A stretch of DNA of 64,000 bases from positions 893,189 through 957,188 of the forward strand of contig NC_026484.1 of assembly GCF_000328475.2 (NCBI RefSeq), written 5' to 3'. Shown piece after piece: positions 1 to 9,432 of this stretch. Made by a program: the position numbers and the translations under genes. Below the pieces are notes generated by a model. That model had not been told where the DNA came from. It did not search any database and worked only from the letters and a program-made list of their open reading frames with translations. The number at the start of each line of letters is the position of its first letter. The first letter of the stretch is position 1. This DNA comes from Mycosarcoma maydis (lineage: Eukaryota; Basidiomycota; Ustilaginomycetes; Ustilaginales).

Positions 1-123
1 TCGGTACCATCACGCTCCTTTACCTTGCGTCGTCAACATCGATTCGCCGCCGACAACAACACTGACGACAAGCTCAACGATACCGACGCCGACACCGACG
101 CTCCTGTTTGCCAGCGACGCACC

Positions 124-3100
124 ATGCCCATCCTCGATACTAAGCTAGACCTGAATGCGCTCTTCCGCAAACAGGTCAAGGCTACTCCAGATGCCTTGGC
201 GCTCATCGACCCTTTGGCACGCTACACGTATGCACAGCTCGATGCCAAGGTCGAGAGCCTCTCGCTCTACTTTCGATCCCATCATGCTGTCGCCCGTGAC
301 TCGCTGGTGGGTATCCTTATGGCAAAGGGCGCCGACTATGTCATCGCCTGTCTCGCCGCCCTCCGTGCTGGAGGTGCGTTTCTCGTCCTCGAACTCGCTT
401 ATCCACGCGGTCTTCTTCACGAGGTCATCCAGGATGCCCAACCTGCCCTCGTCGTCACTCAGTCCGAGCATGCCAAACTCGTGCCCAAATCTGTTGCCTC
501 TATCTTGATCGATGACCCGCATCAAGTCGACTTGCTTTTCTCGCCCGTCTCCTCCTCCTCCTCGCCACCTTCCTCATCTCTGCCGCCACTCCCGGACGAG
601 ACCGACCTAGAGCGTCTTGCTTTCGTGTCCTACTCTTCCGGCACCACCGGCAAGCCAAAGGGGATCGCCAACCCACACCGCGCTCCTGTCCTCTCGTACG
701 ATCTCCGTTTCGCCGTCAACGACCTTACCCCCGCCGATCGCGTAGCTTGTAACGTCTACTTTATCTGGGAGATGCTTCGTCCGCTTTTGCGAGGCGCCAC
801 CACCTATGCTATTCCAGATCACTCAAGCTACGATCCTGTCAAGCTCATCGAACTGCTTGCCACCGAAAAGATCACCGAAACCCTCATGACCCCCACTCTG
901 CTCGCTGCTGTGCTCGCACGCCACCACAACCTCGGAACCAAGCTCCCCGATCTTCGTACGCTTTGGCTCAACGGCGAGGTCGTCACAACCGATCTCGCTC
1001 GAAGAGCCATCAAGGCGCTCCCCAACACGCGTCTCCTCAATTGTTACAGCGCCAGTGAGACCCACGAGGTCGCTTGCGGTGACCTCCGCCAGATGCTCCC
1101 CACCTTGCCAGACGATGCGCCTTACTGTCCCGTCGGCCCGCCCATGGACAAAGCTCACACCTACATTCTCGACCAAGACGGCAACCCACTAGAGCCTGGT
1201 CATCCTGGCGAGCTCTATGTCGGTGGCCACCTTCTTGCCCGTGGCTACCTCAATCTCGTCGACACCACCGCAAAGGCCTTTACTCCCGACGCTTTTGCCT
1301 CCGAGCCTAACGCCCGCAAGTACAGGACAGGAGACTTGGCTCGCATCATACCCGACTCTGGTCTCCTCGAGATCACCGGCAGAGTCGGCGGCATGATCAA
1401 GATCAGAGGTTACTCGATCGTACCCGGCACTGTCGAAAAGGCCATCGTCGACAACTTTGACGTCAGCAATTGTGCCGTCGTCGCGCACGGTGAAGGCCTC
1501 GAACGACAGCTTGTCGCCTACGTTGTCCCGGACGAAACCGAACGCGCCAACCGCACCGTTCTCACCATCGATGACAACGGCCACAGTCCCAGTGCTCGAC
1601 AGCTACTCGTAGCTCACCTTGCTCACTACATGATCCCCACGCTCTGGGTCGTCCTTCATTCGCTCCCCACCCACGAAGTCTCGGGCAAAGTCGACCTCAA
1701 GAATCTTCCGAATCCCAAAGCGGCCATCGCTGCTGCCAGCGGCACCAATTCGCGAGCAAGGAGTCCCGCCCCTGACGAGACCGTCAACCTCAAGTCGATT
1801 GCCCAACTCTGGGCGCTCTCGCTCAACGTCAACCCCAACACAATACTCGAAGCAGGCAAGACGGTCAGCTTCTTCGATCTCGGTGGACATTCGCTCCTTC
1901 TGGCTGATCTCGCCACACGTATCTCCAAAACCCTCGGCGGCTTCACCGTGCCTCTTGGCGAGTTGGCCGGCCACCCTACACTTCAAGATCACGTTCGCAT
2001 TACTCTTGCCGCTCGTGACGGCTACCATGCTGCCGTGCAGGCTGACCTGCCCACCGTGCTGCGCGACGACATGGAGCTCGCTCCCGAGTTCAAGCTGCAC
2101 TCTCCCGACAAAGTCAAGCCCACAACTTTGGACGAGGCCAAGACTATCTTGCTCACCGGCGCCACCGGTTTCCTCGGCGGCTTCTTGCTGAACGACTTGT
2201 ATCAAACCACTTCAGCACGCATCGTTTGCTTGATCCGTTTCAACGCTCCTTACCGTACCGATCGTTCCGCCGCCATGGCTCGACTACGACGCAACATGCT
2301 CGATCTTGGCTTCTGGGATCACGGCATGCTGGATCGCATCGATGTGTTACCCGCCAACCTGTCGCGCAACCGACTAGGTCTGGTGCCCGAGGTATACGAA
2401 AACCTCGTCGAGACCGTCGATGTCATCGTCCATTGTGCAGCGCAGGTGAATCTGATTTACCCCTACGCTGCTCTGCGCGATGCCAACGTTGAAGGTACGC
2501 GCGAAGTGCTTCGTCTCGCCTTCCTCGGCAACGCTACGGTGCAGTACGTATCGACCAACGGTGTCTTACCACCTTCGCAGACCGGCTGGCCCGAATCGAC
2601 CATCATGCCTCTCCAAGACGTGCCCGGAAAGCTGCTCGACGGCTACTGTCAGACCAAGTGGGTTGCCGAACAACTCGTGCTCGAGTCGGCGCGTCGCGGG
2701 TTGCCCGCCAACGTCATCCGCATCGGTACGCTCAGCGGTCATTCCGTGACCGGTTCGACCAACACGTACGATCTCATCACAGCACTCATTGTCGAATCCG
2801 TTCACCTCGGTGTCGCACCCGAGATCGCCAACTGGCACATTGAAATGACCGCCGTCGACTATGTCAGCCGCGGCATCATCGCAATCGGCAATCACGTAGA
2901 TGCCAACCAGCGCATCTACCACCTCGGTGATAGCGAGCCCATCGACTGCCGTCTGCTCTTTCAGCATCTCGAGTCGCTCGGCTACCCGACCACGAGGACC
3001 AGCTGGAAATCGTGGGTGTCGCTTTGGCAGGAGAAGCGAGGATCTGCAAAGGGAGGAGACCACGGTCTCACCGTCGACATCTTGCGTTCCGGCATGCCGT

Positions 3101-4086
3101 CGGAAGAATTTTTGCTGGGCATCATTGCCTTGAAGGACGACGCCACGCGTCCGGCACTCGGTGATTTGCAGAGACCCAAGGTGGATGCCAAGTTGCTGCA
3201 GACGTATGCCAAACACTGGTACGCACGTGGTTGGATGCAGAGGCAGCCATCGAGTGTACCTGCTACACCCAGTGGTGCGAGCAATGGTGTCAACAGTGTT
3301 TCTTGCGGCGCTGTATTTGATCCACAGTTGCCGCTGCGGGGAAAGGTAGCCATCGTCACTGGCGCTTCGTCCGGGATCGGCGCTGCGGTGGCCAAAGCAC
3401 TCGTTCGTGAAGGAGCGCACGTTGCACTCGCCGCGCGACGCATCGACGTTCTGGAAAAACTCTCGACGGAGCTCACTACAATGTCGCGCTCGCTCCACAC
3501 GCGCAGCAAAGTGCACATCCACAAGACTGACGTTGTGGATCGCAAGCAGGTGGATGCACTCATGCAGACCACGACGCAAGTGCTCGGTGAGATCGACATT
3601 ATCGTCTCGTGTGCCGGCGTCATGTATTTTACCATGATGCACAACGTTCAGGTGCAAGAGTGGGACCAGACGGTGGATGTCAACTGCAAAGGACTGCTCA
3701 ATGTACTGTGCACCAGTCTGCCGCGCTTGTTGGCGCGTAACACGGGACATATCGTGGCCATCTCTTCGGATGCTGGTCGAAAGGTGTTTGCCGGCTTGGG
3801 CGTGTACAGCGCGTCGAAATTCTTCGTCGAGGCAACGCTGCAGTCGCTGCGTCTGGAAACTGCCGGTACAGGTTTGCGCGTCACATCGGTCCAACCTGGC
3901 AATACTGCCACCGAGCTTCTCGGCATGAGCACCGATCAAGAAGCCATCAAAAAGTACGGCGAACCCACCGGCGCCAAGATCCTTGAGCCCGCTGACGTCG
4001 CCAACGCTATTGTATACGCGCTCAAGCAGCCCGAGCATGTCGCCATGAACGAGATCCTCATCGAGCCCCGCGAAGAGCCCATCTAG
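124..4086 (+). CDS. NRPS-like carboxylic acid reductase, A-T-R-SDR (ATRR / glycine betaine reductase type)
   Basis: A 1320-residue multidomain enzyme without introns. An adenylation domain comes first: the SSGTTGKPKG loop lies near residues 171-180, YRTGDLA near 400 and GRVGGMIKIRGY near 420. A thiolation domain follows (FFDLGGHSLL near 583-592, with the phosphopantetheine serine), then a thioester reductase (TGATGFLGG near 678, Y-x3-K near 842). A separate C-terminal short-chain dehydrogenase has TGASSGIG near 1079 and YSASK near 1228. This A-T-R1-R2 order is that of the fungal ATRR enzymes, which activate a free acid, reduce the thioester to the aldehyde and reduce that to the alcohol; the characterised Aspergillus member turns glycine betaine into choline. 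That substrate is inferred here from architecture only. The ATG at 124 has a good context (ACCATGCC). The frame stays open to the window edge upstream, but that stretch is low-complexity and looks like 5' leader. The gene converges on the Pra1-like gene. Confidence 0.85.
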   Translation: MPILDTKLDLNALFRKQVKATPDALALIDPLARYTYAQLDAKVESLSLYFRSHHAVARDSLVGILMAKGADYVIACLAALRAGGAFLVLELAYPRGLLHEVIQDAQPALVVTQSEHAKLVPKSVASILIDDPHQVDLLFSPVSSSSSPPSSSLPPLPDETDLERLAFVSYSSGTTGKPKGIANPHRAPVLSYDLRFAVNDLTPADRVACNVYFIWEMLRPLLRGATTYAIPDHSSYDPVKLIELLATEKITETLMTPTLLAAVLARHHNLGTKLPDLRTLWLNGEVVTTDLARRAIKALPNTRLLNCYSASETHEVACGDLRQMLPTLPDDAPYCPVGPPMDKAHTYILDQDGNPLEPGHPGELYVGGHLLARGYLNLVDTTAKAFTPDAFASEPNARKYRTGDLARIIPDSGLLEITGRVGGMIKIRGYSIVPGTVEKAIVDNFDVSNCAVVAHGEGLERQLVAYVVPDETERANRTVLTIDDNGHSPSARQLLVAHLAHYMIPTLWVVLHSLPTHEVSGKVDLKNLPNPKAAIAAASGTNSRARSPAPDETVNLKSIAQLWALSLNVNPNTILEAGKTVSFFDLGGHSLLLADLATRISKTLGGFTVPLGELAGHPTLQDHVRITLAARDGYHAAVQADLPTVLRDDMELAPEFKLHSPDKVKPTTLDEAKTILLTGATGFLGGFLLNDLYQTTSARIVCLIRFNAPYRTDRSAAMARLRRNMLDLGFWDHGMLDRIDVLPANLSRNRLGLVPEVYENLVETVDVIVHCAAQVNLIYPYAALRDANVEGTREVLRLAFLGNATVQYVSTNGVLPPSQTGWPESTIMPLQDVPGKLLDGYCQTKWVAEQLVLESARRGLPANVIRIGTLSGHSVTGSTNTYDLITALIVESVHLGVAPEIANWHIEMTAVDYVSRGIIAIGNHVDANQRIYHLGDSEPIDCRLLFQHLESLGYPTTRTSWKSWVSLWQEKRGSAKGGDHGLTVDILRSGMPSEEFLLGIIALKDDATRPALGDLQRPKVDAKLLQTYAKHWYARGWMQRQPSSVPATPSGASNGVNSVSCGAVFDPQLPLRGKVAIVTGASSGIGAAVAKALVREGAHVALAARRIDVLEKLSTELTTMSRSLHTRSKVHIHKTDVVDRKQVDALMQTTTQVLGEIDIIVSCAGVMYFTMMHNVQVQEWDQTVDVNCKGLLNVLCTSLPRLLARNTGHIVAISSDAGRKVFAGLGVYSASKFFVEATLQSLRLETAGTGLRVTSVQPGNTATELLGMSTDQEAIKKYGEPTGAKILEPADVANAIVYALKQPEHVAMNEILIEPREEPI

Positions 4087-4813
4087 TTTGGTTCGCCCCA
4101 TTGGAAATGTCAGTTGCCTGGCCCCTCGCAAGCCCAAGCCGTTTCGCTTTGGTAGACAATTACGAATCTTGGCGAATTTCGCAGTTTTCACTCACAACTA
4201 GAGACATAGTACGCATCCACTCAGGGTTAGCCTTTCCCGTTTTCTTTTTCTTTTCGGCGCGCAAGATGCAGAAAACACATAGAGCGCTGACTGCGCAGGA
4301 CAAGCGTGGCTAGGTTTTGGAATCGGCTCTGTAGTCTGGAGCGGGTGATCTGTACGTGTAATCGAATCGAATGTGGTGCCTTCCTAGGCGGTGTCTTTCG
4401 CTGTGTGTGCGTACGCATCGAAACATCTCGGGTGTATCTGCGGGATTTAAGCCATGTCTAGCCGGAGTTAGCGAACATTGGCATGTGATTCTGGTGATGT
4501 AGGCAGGAGAGAGACATATTGGTGTCGGTGCGACGTGCGTGTCTCTAGTGGCTGGTTGGCGCACATGACGCTTTGTTCGACTAGGCGCACCAGACAGCAA
4601 GAATCACGACTCGTGAATGATTGAGAAATCCCGAGTTACGGATGTCAAGAGTGGATCGCGACCAAGAGGCAAGGCTCGCATTGGTGCAGCTGGATCCAAG
4701 AATCATTTTCGTGAATGAGAACAAGCTAAGTACATCAAGTGTTTTTCGAGCGAACATAGGGTCATGAGTAGGCGATGCGATGAGCGCGGTCGGGATTGGT
4801 GGAGCGAGGATGG
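4087..4813. other. Intergenic, convergent spacer
   Basis: These 727 bases lie between two converging genes and must hold both 3' ends. No coding region or RNA gene was recognised. Short ATTCACG-type heptamer words occur near 4606-4620. Confidence 0.6.
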
Positions 4814-5773
4814 CTAGTGGGTGCCGCAGTGAATGGAGCCGTCGGCATGGGTGTGGCAGTCGGACGAGGCAGCCGAGGGGGTGGGGGTAGCAGCGGGGGT
4901 AGAAGTTGGAGCTGGTGCGGCCGAAGAGGAGCTGGCATGCGCGTGATCATCGTGGCTCTGCTTGACGTCGCCGATGCAGCCCCACTTGGTGAGCTTCCTG
5001 CTGTAGACGTCGAGAGCAAAGTACTGCAAGCTGTGCTGGTTCTGGACGGCAGCAGTCGAGTTGTGCTCGGCAAGCTCGAGAACGTCGGCATAGCTGTCGG
5101 CGTAGTGGTGGATCTTCTCGTGAACAAACTCGGGAACGTGGAACGCACGGTGCATCAGGTCGGCTCCAAAGTACAGCGACGGGTTGTCAGTACCCAACTG
5201 GAAGCCAGCCGAGCAAAGCTTCTCCAAAGGACGACGCGTCACGTACGACAGCTCGCAAATCACCGTCTCGGCAGTAGCGTTGTTGCCACGCCAGTGTCCG
5301 TTCCATTCGGGCAAGCGGCAGTTGTCGTCCGGGTTATCGCACCTCAACAGCGCATCTCCCTTGTTGCCCTGTATACACACCAACAAATCGATTGTCAGCA
5401 TAAAGTCGTCGTCCACGACATGCACAGACCGCGAATCGCCAACACTTACATAGACAAGCTCGACGTAGTATCCAACCACAGGTGCAGGGTCGGCATCCTG
5501 GCCAAAGTACTTGATGAAGAATTCGTCCTTGGGGTAGTTGAGGATGTGGTTGATCGAGTTGTGCGCGAGCTTCTTCATGTCATCGATTCCGCTGCTGATC
5601 TGAGCACGCTGTGTGCCGTTGCACGACTCGTGAATCCTCCAGACCGAGTCGATCTGTCCTTCAGGCTGGAACGACTCGAGCGCTCGCGTCGCCAGCAACG
5701 AGCTGAAAGGCGCTGCGCTCACAGCGCTAACTGCCAACGAGGTGAGCGCGACAAAAGACGCAATCAGCTGCAT
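4814..5773 (-). CDS. Secreted zinc-binding protein, Pra1 / Asp f 2 family (zincophore), one intron
   Basis: The spliced product has about 292 residues. It starts at the ATG at 5773 with a signal peptide (MQLIASFVALTSLAVSAVSA). The body contains the hallmarks of the Pra1/Asp f 2 family: RCDNPD, GHWRGNNAT, a VICELSYVTRRPLEKLC block, and an HH-containing segment (EKIHHYADSY) that probably binds zinc. A Ser/Pro/Ala linker leads to a Cys/His tail (CHTHADGSIHCGTH) like the zinc-binding tail of Pra1. An 81-nt intron at 5369-5449 (GTAAGT...CTGAC...CAG) interrupts the gene. It is a multiple of three and has no stop, so the frame also reads through it, but removing it restores the family alignment. Family members scavenge zinc outside the cell and return it to a ZIP transporter encoded next door, and that is the arrangement here. 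A TATA-like element lies about 100 bp upstream. Confidence 0.88.
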   Translation of the reverse strand: MQLIASFVALTSLAVSAVSAAPFSSLLATRALESFQPEGQIDSVWRIHESCNGTQRAQISSGIDDMKKLAHNSINHILNYPKDEFFIKYFGQDADPAPVVGYYVELVYVSVGDSRSVHVVDDDFMLTIDLLVCIQGNKGDALLRCDNPDDNCRLPEWNGHWRGNNATAETVICELSYVTRRPLEKLCSAGFQLGTDNPSLYFGADLMHRAFHVPEFVHEKIHHYADSYADVLELAEHNSTAAVQNQHSLQYFALDVYSRKLTKWGCIGDVKQSHDDHAHASSSSAAPAPTSTPAATPTPSAASSDCHTHADGSIHCGTH

Positions 5774-5872
5774 GATGCAAGAGGTATACAGAGGCGATAG
5801 GTGATGCTGAAGCTCGGTGTGTGGGAGTAAGGTAGGTTGAGAAACAGTATCGCTCCAAAATTCCTCATCCCT

Positions 5873-5880
5873 TCTTATAG
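5873..5880 (-). promoter_or_regulatory. TATA-like element of the Pra1-like gene
   Basis: Read on the minus strand the sequence is CTATAAGA, about 100 bp upstream of the start codon at 5773. Spacing and sequence fit a core promoter; this is inference only. Confidence 0.4.
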
Positions 5881-6410
5881 TCTTCAATGCATGCGAGATG
5901 AGTATGGATGTTTGCCCAGTGCTGCCATGTGCGTCCAACAGTGGCATCTTCGCATTGTGCCGGACAAACATCTCCTCTTTCATCCGCAAGCTCAATGCGG
6001 CACAAGTGTGGATCTGGCCACAAATTTCTCGCACAGCTCTCCCCGTCGCCCACTCGCGAGCATGAAACCTACTCTCCTCCATGCAATGCCTAGAGCCTAG
6101 CAAGAAGCGCTCTGCTCTGTTCTGCTGTATTCGTTCAAGGCCTATCGGCCAAAATTCGGTCCGACAGAGCAGAGAGTCTTCTAAAACAGGGGTTCGCCAC
6201 GAAAATCGAACCGAAAAAAGGGTGCCAACGTGGGCAAGAAAGCCAAGCTCACTACAGAGGTCCTCTTTGAAACTCAAACCTCACCGTATCGAATCGTGGC
6301 AAGCACGAGCCTCGCTCGTCGAGCCACGAATAGAGCATAGTGGGCTGGGCGCTGCTGAACGGACAGAGTTCTAGTTGATGTAAGCCGCTCTAAAACGTGA
6401 GGCAGAGAGG

Positions 6411-6421
6411 ACCTTCACGGT
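6411..6421. promoter_or_regulatory. Zap1/ZafA-like zinc-responsive element, candidate
   Basis: ACCTTCACGGT matches the palindromic consensus ACCTTNAAGGT at 9 of 10 fixed positions. It lies in the divergent promoter of two zinc-acquisition genes. Binding is inferred; that smut fungi use the same consensus is an assumption. Confidence 0.4.
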
Positions 6422-7296
6422 TGTCTTTGGTGTGTTTCTCTGGTTCCTGGACTACCGACCAGAAACCAAAAAAGGAAGAGAGAAAATTCAGTGAGAAAGC
6501 GGTACGCTTGCGGCGGATCAAGAACAAACCGAACCGCTGGGAGGCGAGTTGAGCTCAAGCAGCTCGAAACTTGGCAAAGTCGTGAATGATGCAGCCAGGG
6601 CAGACAAGAGCGCGTGTCGTGTGTAACGACATGGTGCCGAGGGAAAACCGTCTGTGACTCTAGCACAAGCGGACACCCATGAATGCTTGGCAAAGGCGCC
6701 AAGCACGCAGCAAGCATGAAACGAACGCACGACTTGCAAAGTACCCTCGCTTTCTAGACCCTACGTTCAGGAGGTTGGGGGAGTCGCAGTTGCACGTGGG
6801 AAGCAGTTACGAATTGTATAACTTTAGTTAATATCCAGCCCAGCTGTCAGATGCAGACGCAACGGTAGTGTTGATACAAAATCAGGAAGGCTACCGAAAT
6901 TGTCGTGCGCAGAGTGAAGCGTGAAGGATGTCGTGAGCTTTGGTGATTTATTCACGAGTTACTGTAAATACAATTTCAGCGCTTGGAATTCGAGTCTGGC
7001 GGTTTTTGACAGCTTTCATGCAGAAAGCAAGACAAAATCTCTTGGCGACGACCTTGTCGGTTATCCGCTCTAACTAAAAACGTCGTGGCGACACGATACT
7101 GTATCACCGCTCGACATCGTCCAAAACGATCGGAATGGCGTCAACGAATCAGCTTGCGATGCGATGTGATGCGATGGCTCCGCCAGTCAAATTCACTTGA
7201 ATGTGAGCCAACAAGACCAGCACCGAATCGAGACTTGCAGACGAGCCCAGATGGCAAGCCATTTGATTGCAAGAAAGACCAGGCAGGTACAACACA

Positions 7297-7307
7297 ACCT
7301 TTCAGGT
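7297..7307. promoter_or_regulatory. Zap1/ZafA-like zinc-responsive element, candidate
   Basis: ACCTTTCAGGT matches ACCTTNAAGGT at 9 of 10 fixed positions and lies about 390 bp upstream of the ZIP transporter start. A third, poorer copy (ACCTTGTCGGT, two mismatches) is at 7051-7061. Confidence 0.4.
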
Positions 7308-7694
7308 AGATGGTTTGGATCGCTTCTATTTTGCCAAGAAAAACCTGAAATGCATACAGGGTATCGATGATTGAGCGGGCGAAACCAGCTGAGAGCGAAC
7401 CAATTGTGATTGTGAATTATTGTGGTTGGTCCCAGCTGCCCCTCACATCCGACCACCTTAGTGACACCACCAAAAGCGCTTCAGGTCGAGTTGGTGCCTG
7501 ATTCCTCGCGCCGACTTTTCTATTTCACGGCGACTTGGCTCGCTGCGTGACTTTTTTTTTCTGACCCCCTGACTGTGGTATGACCTTGACGAAATAGCAG
7601 GCAAAGGATACTTAAACAAGCTCTTTGCTCGTACAAAATCATCCGAACCGATCCAGTCTGTAGCAATTCCTCATCCATCCGAACCCAAGCCAGC

Positions 7695-9215
7695 ATGTTG
7701 GGGATCAATGTTAAGAGCAAGCCAGCGAAAGCAGCCGCTCTGCTGCTTCTCGCTGGAGCACCGCTTGTAGCCTCGCAATCGATCACCACCGCCGTCACCG
7801 TGAATGGCACTCCGACTACCACGGTGATTTCGCCATCTCCCACGGGTCGAGGCTACTGCGAATTCTTCATCGACCACTGGGACTGTGATCCGACGCGTTC
7901 TGAGGCGGCGTCTGGCCCAAGTGGTGCATCTGCGTCTGCGCCGAGTATCCAGCCTTCGCCGGTGGGTCAGAGCTGCACGTTGCATGGCGATCACTACCAC
8001 TGCGATGGTCCTACTACAGCAACCGCGGCGGCAGCGGCTGCACAGGCCAGCCCTACCGGACAGGGCGAGTGTGTTTTCCACATCAACCACTGGGATTGCG
8101 AAGGCGGAGACCACTCAGACCACGACCACTCAGGCCACGACCATTCGGGACATTCGCACGCCGGCCATTCGCACGCCGGTCATAGCCACGGACCCTCGGA
8201 ACTGTACGGCTGCGGTCTGGCGCCGCTCGAAGATTACAATCTGCCACTTCACATTGGCACAGTCTTTATTCTGCTCGTCTCGTCGGCTATTGGTGCGTTC
8301 CTTCCAATCCTGGTCTACACGGCAGGTGGTGCAACCTCGCAGAACAAAAGAGGCCGATGGGCAGACGAGGTGTTCTTCATTTGCCGACACTTTGGTACTG
8401 GTGTGCTAATCAGTACTGCTTTTGTGCACTTGCTGAGCCACGCGATGATGTACTACTCGAACGAGTGTATTGGAGAGCTCAAGTACGAAGCTACTGCACC
8501 GGCTATCGCGATGGGTGCCGTGTGGCTGGTGTTCATTGTCGACTTCTTCCTGCTTCGTGCGTTGAGGAAGAAGAGTTCGCAGCAGATGCTACAGGCACAC
8601 GAGAGCCACCACGATGTGCACGGCGTCACGAAACGCGAATCGAGCTCGACACTTGATCGCACCCACTCGCCTGCCACGGAAGAGGATGCAGCAACCGGAA
8701 TGTACGGCGGTCTCACCTACGCCCAAGCCAAAGTCGCCGAATGGGACGTGTTCGCCGTCGAAGCAGGTATCATCTTCCACTCGATCCTCATTGGCGTCAC
8801 ACTCGGCGTCGCCACAGGTTCCGGCTTCGTAGCGCTGCTCATCGCCATTCTCTTCCACCAGCTCTTCGAAGGTCTCGCTCTCGGCTCGCGTCTCTCCCTG
8901 CTAAGGTGGAAGAGCACCGCGTACAAGATGCTCATGGCCTCCGCGTTCGTCCTTACCACCCCGATCGGCGTAGCTATCGGTATCGGTGTCAGGAAGAGCT
9001 TCAACGGAAACAGCTCGGGTACGCTGATCACTTTGGGAACGTTCCACGCTCTCAGCGCCGGTATCCTGCTCTACACGGCGCTCGTCGAACTGCTCAGTGG
9101 TGACTTCATTCACAACAGGCAGATGCAGAAGAGCTCCTTGATCAGAGCCATCGCTGCTGTAGCCGCGTTGACCGTAGGTATCATGGCTATGTCCGTGCTC
9201 GCTCTGTGGGCCTAA
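7695..9215 (+). CDS. ZIP-family zinc transporter with Cys/His-rich extracellular domain (Zrt1/ZrfC type)
   Basis: A 506-residue intronless membrane protein. A signal peptide (about residues 1-27) precedes an unusually long ectodomain with three copies of a C-x5-H-x2-C motif (C55-C64, C94-C103, C126-C135), then a run of His-Ser/Asp/Gly/Ala repeats around 139-170. The transporter core follows with about eight membrane spans and the ZIP signatures HSILIG (H362) and HQLFEGLALG (H388). A His-rich cytosolic loop (HESHHDVHG) sits between spans 3 and 4. A long metal-binding N-terminus is typical of ZrfC/Zrt1, the high-affinity zinc importers that act at neutral or alkaline pH and work with a Pra1/Asp f 2 zincophore encoded divergently next to them. 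That partner is present here at 4814-5773. The start is the first ATG in frame, with the signal peptide directly behind it. Confidence 0.92.
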   Translation: MLGINVKSKPAKAAALLLLAGAPLVASQSITTAVTVNGTPTTTVISPSPTGRGYCEFFIDHWDCDPTRSEAASGPSGASASAPSIQPSPVGQSCTLHGDHYHCDGPTTATAAAAAAQASPTGQGECVFHINHWDCEGGDHSDHDHSGHDHSGHSHAGHSHAGHSHGPSELYGCGLAPLEDYNLPLHIGTVFILLVSSAIGAFLPILVYTAGGATSQNKRGRWADEVFFICRHFGTGVLISTAFVHLLSHAMMYYSNECIGELKYEATAPAIAMGAVWLVFIVDFFLLRALRKKSSQQMLQAHESHHDVHGVTKRESSSTLDRTHSPATEEDAATGMYGGLTYAQAKVAEWDVFAVEAGIIFHSILIGVTLGVATGSGFVALLIAILFHQLFEGLALGSRLSLLRWKSTAYKMLMASAFVLTTPIGVAIGIGVRKSFNGNSSGTLITLGTFHALSAGILLYTALVELLSGDFIHNRQMQKSSLIRAIAAVAALTVGIMAMSVLALWA

Positions 9216-9432
9216 GGTCTGGCATAGCAACCGCGTATCGCCACTTGCTCGTCCCCGCTTCTGTTCGTATTCAAAAAAGCACACGGCCTCGGTTTCGGCC
9301 TCGTGTCAGTTTGCATAGCTCCCTTTCCAAGTCGTTTGATGATTGTGATGATTTCATGTTATGCAATATAGGTCGATACTTATTCAAGTTGTTGCGTGAT
9401 GTTCCGAGTGCACCGATACCAATGTTGCCTTT

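Larger units (their letters stand above)
5774..7694. promoter_or_regulatory. Shared divergent promoter of the zincophore / zinc transporter pair
   Basis: A 1.9-kb gene-free region between the two divergent genes. It contains two 11-mers that each differ at one base from the yeast Zap1 zinc-responsive element ACCTTNAAGGT (6411-6421 and 7297-7307) and one weaker match (7051-7061). No coding region was seen; the short ORFs here have no recognisable features. Confidence 0.6.

Noticed and set aside
1..123. Extension of the NRPS-like protein upstream to the window edge
   Set aside because: The frame is open, but begins only with TTG and is Asn/Asp/Thr-rich low complexity. The ATG at 124 has a good context and leads directly into family-like sequence.
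2566..4191. Long minus-strand open frame (541 codons)
   Set aside because: It lies antisense within the NRPS-like gene, whose domains are unmistakable. The translation has no domain and is a by-product of GC-rich codon use.
4796..5800. Plus-strand open frame of 334 codons
   Set aside because: Antisense shadow of the Pra1-like gene, Gly/Val/Arg-rich, without domain content.
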